DNA from: Neckera pumila
Taxonomy: Eukaryota > Streptophyta > Bryopsida > Hypnales > Neckeraceae
Direction: 5' to 3'
Length of the DNA stretch: 64,000 bases
Assembly (NCBI GenBank): GCA_963969595.1
Contig: OZ018408.1
Coordinates: forward strand, 46,625,022 to 46,689,021
A program made the translations under genes and the position numbers. The notes under the pieces were generated by a model that was not told the DNA's origin, did no database searches, and was given only the letters and a program-made list of their open reading frames with translations. Each line of letters opens with the position of its first letter. The stretch's first letter is position 1. Shown here piece after piece: positions 22,757 to 35,200 of the stretch.

Positions 22757-23325
22757 TAAAAGTTTGCCCCCTGTTTCAGACCGTCAATTTTATGTTTTTA
22801 AACCTCCACTGTCCAATTTGAGGTCAAGGATTTCAAATATATATTCAGAGTTTCAAAATTTTATCATCAACAACAAATAATTTGTTCGAGCGTTTTCCCC
22901 GAAATAAAAATTTGGAGGGAATGGAGCGAATAAATTTTTATTACACTTCCTAAAAAGGATCATAGCACCAGTATTTTTTTTATTACACTTCCTAAAAGGA
23001 TTGTAGCATAACATTCACTAGCAGTGACTGTGACTGCCTTCTCTAGACGGAATGATGTGGAATATATCACATCATTTCATCCGAGGGATGAATTGGTGTG
23101 GTATATGCCACACCAAATTAGTAACTATAAAGACACTTGGCGAAACTTGTCAGAACTTAGCAAGGTGCCTGAGTCAATTACAAGGTTGCAGCTTTACATT
23201 AGCGTTAACGGCAAATTAAGTACTTTGAAATAAAACTATAAATAAAATAGCAAACTTATTCAAAATGGCAATCAATTTATAGAGATCAATTATCTCAATG
23301 CTTGAATTACATCACTTTGATATGA
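22757..23325. other. Intergenic DNA with short direct repeats
   Basis: A 30 bp direct repeat (TTATTACACTTCCTAAAA...GGAT.. TAGCA) occurs at about 22938 and 22979. Two small hairpins lie at 23052-23074 (GATGTG/CACATC) and 23093-23115 (GGTGTGG/CCACACC). No gene. Confidence 0.45.
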
Positions 23326-23985
23326 TTGTCACTTATAATTTGGGTTTTCAAGTGAAAAGACAACTCTATATGTGCACATGGGTGGTAGAAGGTAGAACAA
23401 CCCATGTGGGATAAATAAATTAGAATTTGTAGTTTCTCAAGCACTCATAGTTAAATCAAAGACAAAGAATTGTGTTAAAAGTAGAATTTTAGACCTCATT
23501 TAGGCATAGTAAATAACTTTTCTCAAAGAACTTTGAACTAAAAAAAGTTTTTAAATAAAGATAAATTTCACCTCCAAAAATCTGTTTGGCATTTTGAATC
23601 TCCAGTTAAAAGTTATGGACAAATTTGAGAGAGGATTTTTAAAAATGTTAAAGAAAATGTCCATTCCAACTTCTCTCTCAAATTTGTCCATAACTTTTGG
23701 TTGGAGATTCAAAATACCAAATGGATTTTTGGAGGTGAAACTTATATTCATTCACCCACTTTTTTTAGTTCAAAGCATTTTGAGAAAAATTATTTTACTG
23801 TGCCTGAATGAGGTCTGAAATTTTACTTTTAATACAATTCTTTGTTTTTGACTTCACTATGAGTGCTTGAGAAACTACAAATTTTAATTTATTTATTCCA
23901 CATGGGTTGTTCTACCTCCTACCACCCCATGTGCATATATAGAGTTGTCTTTTCACTTGAAAACCCAGAATATGTTATTGATGAC
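23326..23985. repeat. Long foldback: ~300 bp inverted repeat arms
   Basis: Left arm 23326-23634 and right arm 23671-23985 are reverse complements with roughly 90 percent identity, separated by a loop of about 36 bp. Matching pairs include GACCTCATTTAGGCA with TGCCTGAATGAGGTC, CACCTCCAAAAATC with GATTTTTGGAGGTG, and AGTTTCTCAAGCACTCATAG with CTATGAGTGCTTGAGAAACT. Overlapping frames on both strands give nearly the same peptide because of the symmetry; they are not genes. A transcript would fold into a long hairpin, a possible source of 21-24 nt small RNAs. Confidence 0.88.
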
Positions 23986-24277
23986 AAATGATTGTAATGC
24001 ATTATTCATTTAATTCCTTGCCAACATCTTTTTCTGCAAATATTTGTTGATTTGTACGTTTGGTCCTAAAATTAACAAAGAAAATGAAACAAAACATAAT
24101 GTATTGCCCCTATCTTGGTACGTAAGCTTACATTAGTTATTTGAGGATGAATTTCATGGATGAGGATTCCAAGGAGGAAAAGGCAGCCTCTTTGAAGGCT
24201 ACTGAATGTTATGAGAACCAGTATTTTATTTTTATTTTTATTTTTTTAACAAAGCACCAGTATTTTGGAGTGCAAGG

Positions 24278-24580
24278 ACACTGCATAGTGCGTACCATGC
24301 CTTTTTTTTTTGGTTTTTGAAAAAGTGCCACGGTGATGATCACTTAAAATTTGGTATATCTTTGTACATCCATCTTTTGTACCATAAAACACTTTTCGAT
24401 CAAATTCATACACTTTTCATCCAAATTTGACAATTTCATCCATATTTTAAATTGGATTGAAACTTTTCTGACGAAAAAAGATTACTTTTTTCTGGTGAAA
24501 AAAAGATTTTCATTATGAAATGGTGCTTTCTGGCTCCATTTCGCCCCCCAAAAAAGGGCTGGTGCGTACAGTGCGTAGTC
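24278..24580. mobile_element. Possible MITE with imperfect inverted ends
   Basis: The left end (ACACTGCATAGTGCGTACC, then ATGCC and a T tract) and the reverse complement of the right end (GACTACGCACTGTACGCACC, then AGCC and a T tract) are alike with small indels. CAAGG lies directly outside both ends (24273-24277, 24581-24585), a possible five-base duplication. I cannot assign a superfamily. Confidence 0.4.
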
Positions 24581-24585
24581 CAAGG

Positions 24586-25165
24586 CAGAATGATTCCAAA
24601 TACGACGGCGAAGTTGACTTGTAAGTTACTGCCTGGCAAGACATGGCTGTGACGGAATCTAAAAATGGAATCTTGCGTTTCATTTGTGTTACTGTAGAAA
24701 TAATAATTTTTATTTTGGAATCTTTTCAACTCTCACGAGAGGAATCTTTTGACGATTCCATACTCGGAGTACTCCGGAGTATCATTTTTTCAGTCAATGA
24801 TGACCGGGTAGTCAACGAGCCGGATAATCCGGGATAACCAGTCAAGGTTCCACTGTTCCACTTGCAGAAATTGGAGTCAAACCAGCTACACTACAGTGAA
24901 TTTTTTTAGTCTTTATTCTAATACCAAGGGTGTAAAACTAGTGTAATTTCTAAATTTTTTTGGGGGAAATTAGTGGACTATAGTAACATTTTGTTCCATA
25001 GTAATGTAAAGATAGTTTGACTTTGGTAATTTAGTATCACACATATCAATAGGATAAATCAATGTAGTTTCGGTATTAGTACTCAAGGATATTCAATTTA
25101 ATCCTGTAAGGATGGATTGGTCATTGTAGAAATCATTGTTTTTGATACAATGTGAATCATCTATT
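24586..25165. other. AT-rich intergenic DNA, nothing recognised
   Basis: Only a small palindrome (TACTCCGGAGTA near 24771) stands out. Confidence 0.45.
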
Positions 25166-25169
25166 TTAA

Positions 25170-26085
25170 CCTCTAAAGGACCGAGGTCTTTTTTCTATCC
25201 AAAAATTCTCAAAACTGCCATTTCTAGAGCAAAGAGTACAAAAATTTGAAAAATGTTCTTATTGCACATCTAACCGTAGGATCTTATACATAACTAGTAT
25301 GAAAATGTGTGGAAAAAATTTCAGAATTTTTGACCACATAGATTGCAAGATATCTGCGTTTGAAGTAAAAAAACAAGTTTTTCAGCACATTGCGGGACTT
25401 GATTTTTTGACTTTAAACGTTTTTAACTTAAATTTTTTGCACTACAAAGTTTTGAGCTTTTAATCTTTATAGTGGAGAATTGAGTTGAGAGTCTAGAAAA
25501 AAAAAATTCAAAATTTTTTTATTTTCATTCTTAAGAAAATTGTTAAGTAGAAGTAAGGATAAGATAGAAGGAAAATCTAAAATATTAATATCTTTTAGAT
25601 GGAATTAAAATGCACTAATTCGAATGGTGAGATTGTTCTAGCAAAAAAACTAAACCATGTGGAACTTTTTTTTTTGAAAAATTGCAAAAATTGCATTCCA
25701 AAATGAATCCTACAAGTTATTTTTTTCAAGAAGATGCTCTAATTGCTTGAAAAACAAGATTGTCCAAAACATTCTCATAAAAAATCCAAATGAAATGAAT
25801 CAAAGATTTCTAAATACAAAAAAATATAATTTATAAGGATTTTTTTTTTTTTTTTTTTAAATGAAATTTTTTGCAAAATTTTTTGCTGCCCCCTCTCCCC
25901 TATTTTGAGCTTATTTGGGCATAACTTTTGTTCCCAAACACCGATTGAAAAAAATTATATTCCCACAAAGCTTATCAATTTTTCTATCTTCCAAAAAAGT
26001 TTCAAAAAATCACAACAAAATTCAGCCCGTAGGTACTTGCCCAAAATCCCATTTGTCCATGGAAGGGACAGTGATCCTTTAGGGG
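25170..26085 (+). mobile_element. TTAA-flanked non-autonomous element, subfamily A
   Basis: 916 bp, starting CCTCTAAAGGACC and ending GTGATCCTTTAGGGG, flanked by TTAA at 25166-25169 and 26086-26089. A complete, uninterrupted A copy and a good reference for the subfamily. Interior landmarks are CTAACTAGTATGAAAATGTG, ATTGCAAGATATCTGCG, GTTAAGTAGAAGTAAGG and GGGCATAACTTTTGTTCCC. It has no open frame that could encode a transposase. Confidence 0.88.
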
Positions 26086-26363
26086 TTAAAAAAATCAAAA
26101 GTATTCTTTGGAGGTTAAACTACTGTGCAACATCTCCCTTTTTTGCACAAAATTCCACTTTTGTCTATATTAGAGGATTCTTTGTCATCCATTGGACTAT
26201 TCTAGTTCATGCATTGTTCTGGGATCAGTAAATGAGAGTCTGAATAGTACTTTTACACTAATTGGATGAAATTCAAATGAGTATGTTGTAATTAGTGTTA
26301 ATTTTTGGATGAAATTAGACAAATGTGAATGGAAGTTTGAGGAAAGTTGGAAGATAATTATAC

Positions 26364-26555
26364 AATAGAACCTCTCTTAGTGCATATTGTCTTAGTGCAT
26401 ATATGCACTAAGAGAAGATGTGATATTTGTGAACAGTAGTTGGAGGCCCCATAGTGAGAGGCCACGTTAGCCAAAGTTCTGACAGAGCCTCTCTTACTGC
26501 ATAAACTTCTCTTAGTGCATAATCCCCATACTATGCACTAAGAGAGGTTCTACTG
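26364..26555. mobile_element. Emigrant/pogo-like MITE
   Basis: The ends CAATAGAACCTCTCTTAGTG and CACTAAGAGAGGTTCTACTG are inverted copies with one mismatch, flanked by TA (26362-26363, 26556-26557). CTCTTAGTGCATA and its complement occur repeatedly inside, so the 192 bp element is internally palindromic. It is the same family as the element at 2052-3107. Confidence 0.85.
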
Positions 26556-26559
26556 TACT

Positions 26560-27768
26560 ATTTTCAGATGGCATGGAAATAGCATAGACTATATTGATTA
26601 CATCTACAATATCATAAACATACAATATTGTTCCTTCTAAGTTTGCATAATTCCAAAACTTGTAAAAATTAGTGATATTAGTGTTGGGCACATTAATTGA
26701 ATTGATTTGAATTGTTCCACATTCTTGAATTTTTTTCATTGATATAATTTGGTTCTTTTGGGTGGTTACATTTGAAATAGATGTTTCTTGAAATGTTTTT
26801 TAGTAATTTGCTGGAAGTTTTGATTTGAATTGTCATTTAATTATTATCATTGAAAGTAGTATATTGACAATGGATGGATCTACCAATGAAGATGGTTTTC
26901 TAGCCCACTTACATTCTAAATGCATGTCATGCCACCAATAACAAATAATAATAGAAACCACTATCTTTGAGGAGGTTTTTTGGTTTTATTTATTCTCTAA
27001 GAAGATGTAGCCTCAATTTCCTCTTTATAAGGTCCCTTTTTACCTTTATAGGATTACTCAAGCCATCCACTAAGCTATTTTCAAGCCTTTCACTAAGTCA
27101 TTGTTGAGTAAACTCTTTACATTAAATCCATAACAACAAACTTTTTTATTGAATTACAAATTGTAAATGGAAGATTAAAATAAACTCATTTTAAGGAAAA
27201 ATAATAAAGGACCACTTCTAGACCCATTGCATATTCAAAAGAAACATAAAAGAAGTAGAGAGGGGTCAAATGGCAATGTAAGGAATAGTTGCTGCCTTGT
27301 TATTTTTGAGAGTTCTACACAATGACAATCAATAGTGATATAGTAAAAGTCTTATAAATATTCTCTTAACTAATTCAAGTGTCTAAAACACGCTTGTTAG
27401 ATTGGGTGGATTTTTTTTCAATTGCTAACAAAATTGTCAGTTTTTTTTAACAATAGTAAGAATCAAACTTTTAGTTCAATGCTTTCATAATAGAATCATT
27501 ATACATATCATGTATGCTTGTTTTATTATTGATTGAAAAGGTATTTCTTTATCTCCTTCTTTATACAGTCTCCAAGCCATTCCCTAAGCCACCGACCATA
27601 TAACGTAATTGAAAATGTGAACAAGGTCTTTTAGTTTGCTACATTGTCTTCCTCAAAAATTTATGACCAATTCATGTATGAGTGTAAGAAATCAATTGAA
27701 TTGGAATTTTTTTATAAATCTCCAAATACTATAGCTATGGTTCTACAAAGACACCTCAATCTTCTTAT
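26560..27768. other. AT-rich intergenic DNA, nothing recognised
   Basis: No gene, terminal repeat or RNA gene seen. Confidence 0.45.
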
Positions 27769-27772
27769 TTGA

Positions 27773-29050
27773 CCTCTAAAGGTCCAAGGCCTTTTTTCTG
27801 CCAAAATACAATCAAAATTGTCATTTTCATAGCAAAGAGTAAAAAAAATGAAAAATGTTTTTTTTGCACATCTAACAGTAGAACCTTTCATCTAACTAGT
27901 ATGATAATGTATAGAAAAAATTTCAGAATTTTTGACCACATAGATTGCAAGATATCTGTATTTAAAGTGAAAAAAACAAGTTTTTCAACACATTGTGGGA
28001 CTAGATTTATGACTTTGAACATTTTTAACTTAAATTTTTGGCACTGTAAACGGGTATTGTAATCTTACAATTGGCCAATATGACCCATTCACAATTTTTT
28101 GTACAATGTGCAATATAAATAGTGTATTTTGATGAGCATAATTATTATGCAATTGGATTAAAAATATTCATCATAAAGTGTTATCAAAAAAATATTATGT
28201 AAAACCATGAAAACAAACTTTAGAAATTCACCAAAAATGGAATTTTGCTTTTTTTAAATTGAAATTTTGTATGCTTGATTGGGATTGCGTGAAGATTGCA
28301 TAATTATTATGCAAGATGAAAATTTCCAATTCATTTTCTATGCTATACAAAATCTTTGAATGCTTCAAATTGGCCAGTTGTAAGATTACAGTACCCAACT
28401 GTACAAAATTTTGAGCTATAAATCTTTATAGTAGATAATTGAATTGAGAATCTAGGGGAAAAAAAATATCCAAAAAAACTTAATTTTCATTGTTAAAAAA
28501 ATTGTTAAGTAGAAGTAGGTACAAGATAGAAGGAAAATCTTAAATATTCATATCTTTTCTAAGGAATTAAAAAGCACTATTTCCAAATGGTGGGATTGTT
28601 TGAGCAAAAAATTTGAACCATGCGGAACTTTTTTTTTTTTAAATTGTTAAAATTGCATTTAGAAATGAATCCTACAAGTTATTTTTTTCAGGAAGATGCT
28701 CTAAGTGCCCGAAAATCAAGATTGTCCATGACTTTCTTATACAAAAACCAAATGAAATGAATCAAAGAATTTTAGATGAACAAAAACATAATCTATAAGA
28801 AAAAATAAATTAAAACAAAAAAAATAAAGATTTGCAAAATTTTTTTTGTTGCCCTTTGTCCCCTATTTTGAGTATATTTGGGCATAATTTTTTTTCTCGG
28901 GCACCGATTGAACAAAAGATTATATTCCCACAAAGCTTAGCAATTTTTCTATCTTCAAAAAAGTTTTGAAAATTCATGACAAAAGTTCAGCCCATAGGTA
29001 CCCGCCCAAAATCCCATTTGTCCCCTAAAGGGACAATGGGCTTTTAGGGG
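27773..29050 (+). mobile_element. TTAA-family element A with a nested hAT-like MITE
   Basis: The left end CCTCTAAAGGTCC follows TTGA (one change from TTAA); the right end GGGCTTTTAGGGG precedes TTAA (29051-29054). Removing the nested 28051-28397 element and one 8 bp duplication leaves about 923 bp, matching the neighbouring A copies. Non-coding. Confidence 0.85.
28051..28397. mobile_element. hAT-like MITE with 8 bp target duplication
   Basis: The left end CGGGTATTGTAATCTTACAA and the reverse complement of the right end TGGGTACTGTAATCTTACAA agree at 18 of 20 positions. The flanks are ACTGTAAA (28043-28050) and ACTGTACA (28398-28405), an 8 bp duplication with one mismatch. Eight bases is the hAT size. 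The host A element reads through cleanly once it is removed. At 347 bp there is no transposase. Confidence 0.8.
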
Positions 29051-29054
29051 TTAA

Positions 29055-29943
29055 GATTGTTATGCAAGCTATACTATAGGAATCTATTCACCAAATTGCA
29101 CTCTTATCTTTACATCCAATGCATCCTATTTGAGTATATTGATTTGTTCTAATACTAAAGGAAAAATGTAGTGTCACAACAATTTTTTTTAAGAGGTTGG
29201 TGCAATACAATAACATTTTGACCTTCACTAATTCAAATTAGTGTGACTTGAATAGCCTACCTTCAAGCAAGAGGCAAGAAAGATAGACATCATCTATCCA
29301 TGCCTTTGAAGCATACTTAGTCAATCTACCTCCAAGAACGATGTTCAAGCAACTCCTTCACAAAAATTAGATGATCAAATTTATTTATTTATTTATTTAA
29401 TCCGCAAGGCTTCCTTCAAATCATCCAAAATATCCTCTCAGGCGTTTTAGTCTTAACCCGTAAATGACATTTGAAGACCTAGGAAGGTTGCTCAAACTTG
29501 AATTTTAGAATCTTTCTGAAATGGGCATCATGTAGCTTGTTCAAGTGACCAATCAATGATTGGTTTTTGCCCTCCTCAAGGCCATGGGTTATCTAGAGCC
29601 ACTATTCAGATTTTTTGTCAAACTTTCCAATGCAAAAACTACAAATTCAGATTGTGATTCAAAACCCTAAAGACTTAAATTGATAGATGCATTCATGTGA
29701 AGACAAAGAATGAACCACAGAAAGTTCACATATAATTGAGTACTAAGGTAGAGACACCCATACCCAACTAGGATCCAAAACCGGATATGTAGGGCACTAG
29801 TGATTTTGGGCCAAGCAGGTTGTGAATCGTAGGTAGCTGGTTGAAATGAGGCTCCCAACAGGTTTGCTAAAAGATCTGTGCATATTGTTTTGTGAATGTC
29901 AAGTGTGATGATAATGATAGCATGTAAAATTGTGAATGGTTGT
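29055..29943. other. Intergenic DNA, nothing recognised
   Basis: A short (ATTT)n microsatellite sits at about 29378-29400. No gene. Confidence 0.45.
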
Positions 29944-29947
29944 TTAA

Positions 29948-30854
29948 CCCCTAAAATCCCAAGGCCATTTTTCTGTCAAAATTGACTCAAAATTGCCAGT
30001 TTTGCTGCGTTCATCCAAGATAAGAGAATTTTTTTAATTTTTAGAATCTAACCATAGGATCTTGTACTTAACTTATCTCAAATCAAGTAGTAAAAATTTC
30101 ATAAAGTTTGACTGCACAGATTAGAAAATTTTAGCATTCAAAGTTAGAAAATTTTATTTTTTTGAACACTGGCCTGCAATTTTAGATGACTTTGACCGCC
30201 ATTTGTGAAGAAAATTTGCACTAGAGACTTTGAATTTTTTTTTTGTGTTGAAGAATTGAGTTGAAAATCTGAGAAAAAAATTTCAAAAATAAAACACTTG
30301 GTTTTCATTCTTTAAAAATTTATTAAATAGAAGTAGGTCCAAGATTGAAAAAAAAACTAAATTGTTAATAACTCTAAGATGGGATTAAATAGTATAATTC
30401 CATTGGTGAGATTTGTTTAGCAAGCAAACTTAATCTTGTCAAACAATTTTTTTTGAAAAATTAGAAAAATTGCATTTTGAAATGAGTCCTTTAAATTATT
30501 TTTCAAGAAGATGCTCTAATTGCTCGAAAAAAAAGATTGTCCATAACTTTCACATAACAAATCTACATGGAATGAATCAAAGCTTCTCTTGTAGATAAAA
30601 TTACAATCTATAAGAAAAAAAAATTTTAGTTTAAAAATTTTTTTTTTATGTGAAGAGATTTCTGCCTGCCACACCAAAAAAAAGGACCTTTTGTGTCATA
30701 AGTTTTGCTCCCAAACACCGATTGAAATAAAAATTATATTTCTAGAAAGCCAATGTTTTTTTCTATCTTCACATGAAAATCGAGGCTGTAAGAGCTTGCC
30801 CAAAATCCATTTTCAATGAAGCCTCAGTTTTAGGGGACAATGGGACTTTAGGGG
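29948..30854 (+). mobile_element. TTAA-flanked non-autonomous element, subfamily A
   Basis: 907 bp, starting CCCCTAAAATCCC and ending GGGACTTTAGGGG, with TTAA at 29944-29947 and 30855-30858. It shares a diagnostic stretch (ACTGGCCTGCAATTTTAGAT) with the reverse-orientation copy at 2169-3016, so these two form a closer subgroup. Non-coding. Confidence 0.88.
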
Positions 30855-30859
30855 TTAAA

Positions 30860-31366
30860 TCCCTAAGATTGGTGACATGTATCTACTTTTTAGTGCAAAA
30901 GGGAGCAGGTAATGCATACTTTTGTAAGTGGAATAGGAGGGCTCTATAGACTGACTCTGGGCTCGGCCTACTTTTGGACTCCCAAAAATCACAGTAATTT
31001 CAATTTTGTAGATAAAATTACAGAAAAATTGCAGTCTCCATATTTCCTATCTTTCTACATAGGAAAAAATATGCCTCCCCTCATACTGCTCACCATGTGC
31101 TCGAAAATCGCTTAAATGATCGCCGGGTATGGGTGTCTCCACATTAGAAGAGTTTTCCTGACATCGGTAATTGAGTACTCGTAGAGTTTTCCTGAAAATT
31201 CTCTGAAAATCCAGGGCGACGCTTTTGCAGTTTTGCTCCATTTCCCCTTTCCCCAACGCTGCGTGGACTCCGTCCGGATCAGGGGCCACCCCTCGCAACA
31301 AACGCCGAAGGCGGAATGCAACGCCCCGCCTTTGCAAGTCAGCCGCCGACGCGGAACGGGAAGACT

Positions 31367-31398
<32 letters not shown>

Positions 31399-32280
31399 GG
31401 CCCCCTTCTCCCTCCTTGTCGCAGGTCAAAGTCCGCCATCGCCTCTTCCTCTTTGTCTCTCCTTTTTCTCCCCTCGGAAGCGCTTTCTCCATGGCTGCTG
31501 TTTGACATTCGCCCTCTCCCCCCACATTGACCCCCTATTACTAACCAGCAACCCACCCCCCACACACACCAAAATTGCTTCCCATTCAACCTCTCCCACC
31601 ATTCATTCAGCAACGAACGAGCTCGCACAGTTCACCAGCAAGAGCAACCACCATCACCACTTGAGGGCCCAAGCTTAGAGGGTTTATGAGTTGGGTCGAA
31701 CGATTCGGGAGGGAGGGAGAGACGACCAATTGGGCTCACCTGGGTCGAGTTTCTTTTGGGAGATTGTGGTCAGAATTCGTCGATCGCGCAGTTTTTTCTC
31801 TCACGGGGAGAGGAGGAGCGGATGGGCGTTGCTAGAGCTGGAGGCACGATTTTGGGGGGTTTAGGAGAGCGTCGAGGATTGGAATTGGAACACCAGGTTT
31901 AATTGCGGCGGCGGCGATTGGGTAATTGCTTACTCGTACGTGGGATCGAGAGAAAAGAGATTCTTTTTTAGGTTTGGTGTGAATTTGGTGGATTGCGAGA
32001 GTTTTGGATGGTTTCGACGGTTTGATGGTTGTTGTTGGAGTTCGTAGTGTAAATGGTTCGTGAAATGATCCGCAATTTGCGTGATTGGGTTTGTCCAATT
32101 GGGTAATAGCTGGGAAGGGTCGTTGGTTAGATGGTAAGCTCGAGATTTGGATGCTTAGTTCTGGTGGTTTGAAATCAACGCAGGTGAAGGAGAGAGAAGT
32201 GTTTGTGTAATTCGAAGAGCGAGTGTTTTTTTCAAGGGATTCAATTGAAGATTTGACAAAGAAGTGAAAGACTGGTCACC
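30860..32280 (+). promoter_or_regulatory. Promoter and 5'UTR of the acetyl-CoA carboxylase gene
   Basis: Composition becomes GC-rich from about 31200. Pyrimidine-rich tracts (31440-31620) are typical of plant housekeeping promoters and leaders. A possible small leader intron ends at the acceptor AATCAACGCAG (32183). An 18-codon upstream ORF lies at 32053-32106, if that part is retained in the mRNA. The transcription start cannot be fixed. Long minus-strand frames here come from the GC-rich composition. Confidence 0.5.
31367..31398. repeat. (GTC)n trinucleotide repeat
   Basis: About ten GTC units in the promoter or leader of the carboxylase gene. In six-frame translation it gives runs of Val, Ser, Arg or Asp, which explains the striking but spurious frames around it. 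Confidence 0.95.
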
Positions 32281-35200
32281 ATGGTGGCCCTGGAAGTGAG
32301 GGCGCCCTCGCTTTTGAATGGCGCGGGGAGCGACAAGCCCTCGGCGAAGAAAGCGGCGATGGTGTCCCCGGTGGACGAGTACTGCCATTCCTTGGGCGGG
32401 ACGGATCCCATCCGCAGCATCTTGATCGCCAACAACGGCATGGCGGCGGTCAAGTTCATGCGCAGCGTGCGCTCCTGGGCGTACGAATCCTTCGGCGTCG
32501 AGCGCGCCGTATTGCTGGTGGCTATGGCCACTCCGGAGGATATGCGCATCAACGCCGAACACATCCGCATGGCCGATCAGTTCGTGGAAGTCCCTGGAGG
32601 GACCAACAACAACAACTACGCCAACGTCCAGTTGATCGTTGAGGTGCGCCCCTTTTACTTTCTCTTGCACATCTCTTGCTACTGCTAAAGTTGAGAGGCT
32701 CCATTCACCGTACAGGACATTCGATGCTCCATTCACCATACAGGGGAGCTTTGATTTGTGTAAACACTCACTCCATTGACATTTAGTTTTTTATAATGTG
32801 CAAAAGTCTAGATGACACAAGTGCGAGACTTGAAATATAGGTTTTGGTGTTTGAGATTGCATGTCTTCACTACATATTCAGCATTTTATCGTCACAAGTG
32901 CTGTTTGAGATCACTGGGTGATTAGGTGGGTGATTAGCTGTACTGTTTATGATCAAGTACGTGAAGATTAATGAATCTATTATAATTGTGCTGTTTAGTG
33001 AATTGCTACAAACAGCAATGGCTTCTGTGTACAATTGCATCTTGCTTCAAAGATAAGGAGCTTCCTCATATTCACTCTAGATGTAACTTTTGTCAATGCA
33101 AGGCCTCTCACCCTTTGGTCCAGAGCTTTCAGCAGCTACGCTAGGAGAGGCTCTCTCTCTCTACCTTTGACGTACTTGAGCATACTCGAACTTCCTAGAG
33201 ATGTAGCTTTTGCGAATGCAAGGTCTCCTTCCTTTCGAGACAGCTGACAACCCAAAAACAATGATGTTTGGTTGCCCCTGAGAGAGTTATTTTTACGAAT
33301 TTGGGGATATTGCACGAAAAAAGAATTGGAGTTCTTGAGCTTGAATAAAGAAGAGGAATTCATGTGATTGACTTCAAGCTATTGACTGTTGTGATGGGCA
33401 GATTGCTGAGAGGACAGGGGTACAAGCGGTGTGGCCAGGCTGGGGTCACGCATCTGAAGTCCCGGAGCTTCCAGACTCGCTTCTGGCGCGCGGCATTCAT
33501 TTTCTAGGCCCTCCTGCAGGGCCTATGAGCGCTCTCGGTGATAAAATTGGTTCCTCTTTGATTGCGCAGGCCGCTGGTGTGCCTACCCTTCCGTGGAGCG
33601 GTTCTCATGTATGTAACCGTTGCTGAACCGTTAGTTATCCTTAATAATTCATTCAAAGTACAGATTATGGTCTTGTTTCTGTGAATTAGTCAGGGTGAAT
33701 CTAGTGAATAATGCCGTGTTGACAACCTTTTTTTTTATAGTTCAATCACGAATTTGAAGTAGTGCTGAATTTTATTATAACTGTAATGTTTTTCCAGCTG
33801 TTCGATTTTCAGGCAAGTGCTGCTTTTGAATCTTTAGCGAGTGTGTTGAGATACTGTTTGCGTTGTGGACACAGGTGTCTGTACCCTTTGAGGTCTGCCA
33901 AGGCACCATTCCGGAAGAGGCCTACAAGCAGGCCTGTGTTTCCACTGCGGAGGAAGCACTGGCTTCGTGTCAAGTAGTTGGCTACCCTGCTATGATCAAG
34001 GCCTCCTGGGGAGGTGGTGGCAAAGGAATTCGGAAGGTGAACAACGACGACGAAGTGAAGGCATTGTTCAAGCAAGTGCAGGGTGAAGTGCCAGGCTCAC
34101 CAATCTTCATTATGAAGGTTGCTACGCAGGTTTGTGGTCCTCGTCATTTCTCCTTAACCCCTAAAGGACCAAGGAGCTCAAACCAGACCTCATGTTGTTT
34201 CTAGCAGTTTTGAGTACTTCAAGTGGAGCCTTCCTTTTGTCTAATTTATTCATTTTTGACAAATACTTCAAATATTATTCATTGATTCTGGTGATGCATA
34301 TCTTTGAGTTCTGTCTTTCGTGACACAATCAGTCAAATTCAGTGATTTCAAAACCTTGAATCCTTGCAATGTGGGAACTTTGAATCAAATGAAAGTTCGC
34401 TACTTTGTGTGGAAGCTGACCTTTCGCTTGTGGCCTCTTCATTCTGGGATAACAGAGTCGGCATCTCGAGGTTCAGCTGCTTTGTGATAAATTTGGAAAT
34501 GTAGCAGCTCTACACAGCCGTGATTGCAGTGTGCAAAGACGTCACCAGAAGGTGATTCTCAATTAAGAATCTTCAAAACTCTTACATCTGTTGCAGTCTC
34601 TTCTTTTTCATTGCGTGTTATTGAGTTCAGTATTCTCTTGTTTATCAATTCGTTTTTACTTGTGCTCGACGACTAATGGTGCAATATACCTACCTTGTCA
34701 CAGATTATTGAGGAGGGCCCTATTACGATTGCTCCTCCGGAAACAGTGAAGCGCTTAGAGCAAGGTGCCTGTCGGCTTGCCAAGTGTGTCAACTACATTG
34801 GAGCTGCCACTGTGGAATATTTGTACAGTATGGATACCGGAGAGTTTTACTTTCTGGAGCTCAATCCTCGTCTCCAGGTATGCATTTGTGTTCCAAGCGA
34901 GGATTAACCATCTTCACTTGGATTGTGAAGTACTCTTGAGTTTTTCAAATTTTTTACCTTGTCCTGCCCTCACGATAAGACTCCTGTTGTTCAGGTAGAG
35001 CACCCTGTTACAGAGTGGATTGCTGAATTTAATTTGCCAGCAGCTCAACTTGGTGTTGCGATGGGCATTCCTCTTTGGCGTATGCCTGGTAAGGGCCCTT
35101 TTTCACACTCAATTTTTTTACTTTCGTTTTTCAAACGTTCAATGTAGATCCACCCTGGGAAGTCGATTTTGAATCGTGACATTGTCAAAACTTCTTCACG

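Noticed and set aside
23551..23818. Pair of overlapping frames on opposite strands with similar peptides
   Set aside because: The similarity follows from the inverted repeat itself and is not evidence for coding.
31047..31678. Several overlapping frames on both strands with runs of Asp, Val, Ser or Arg
   Set aside because: The runs are the (GTC)n microsatellite read in different frames, in the carboxylase promoter or leader.
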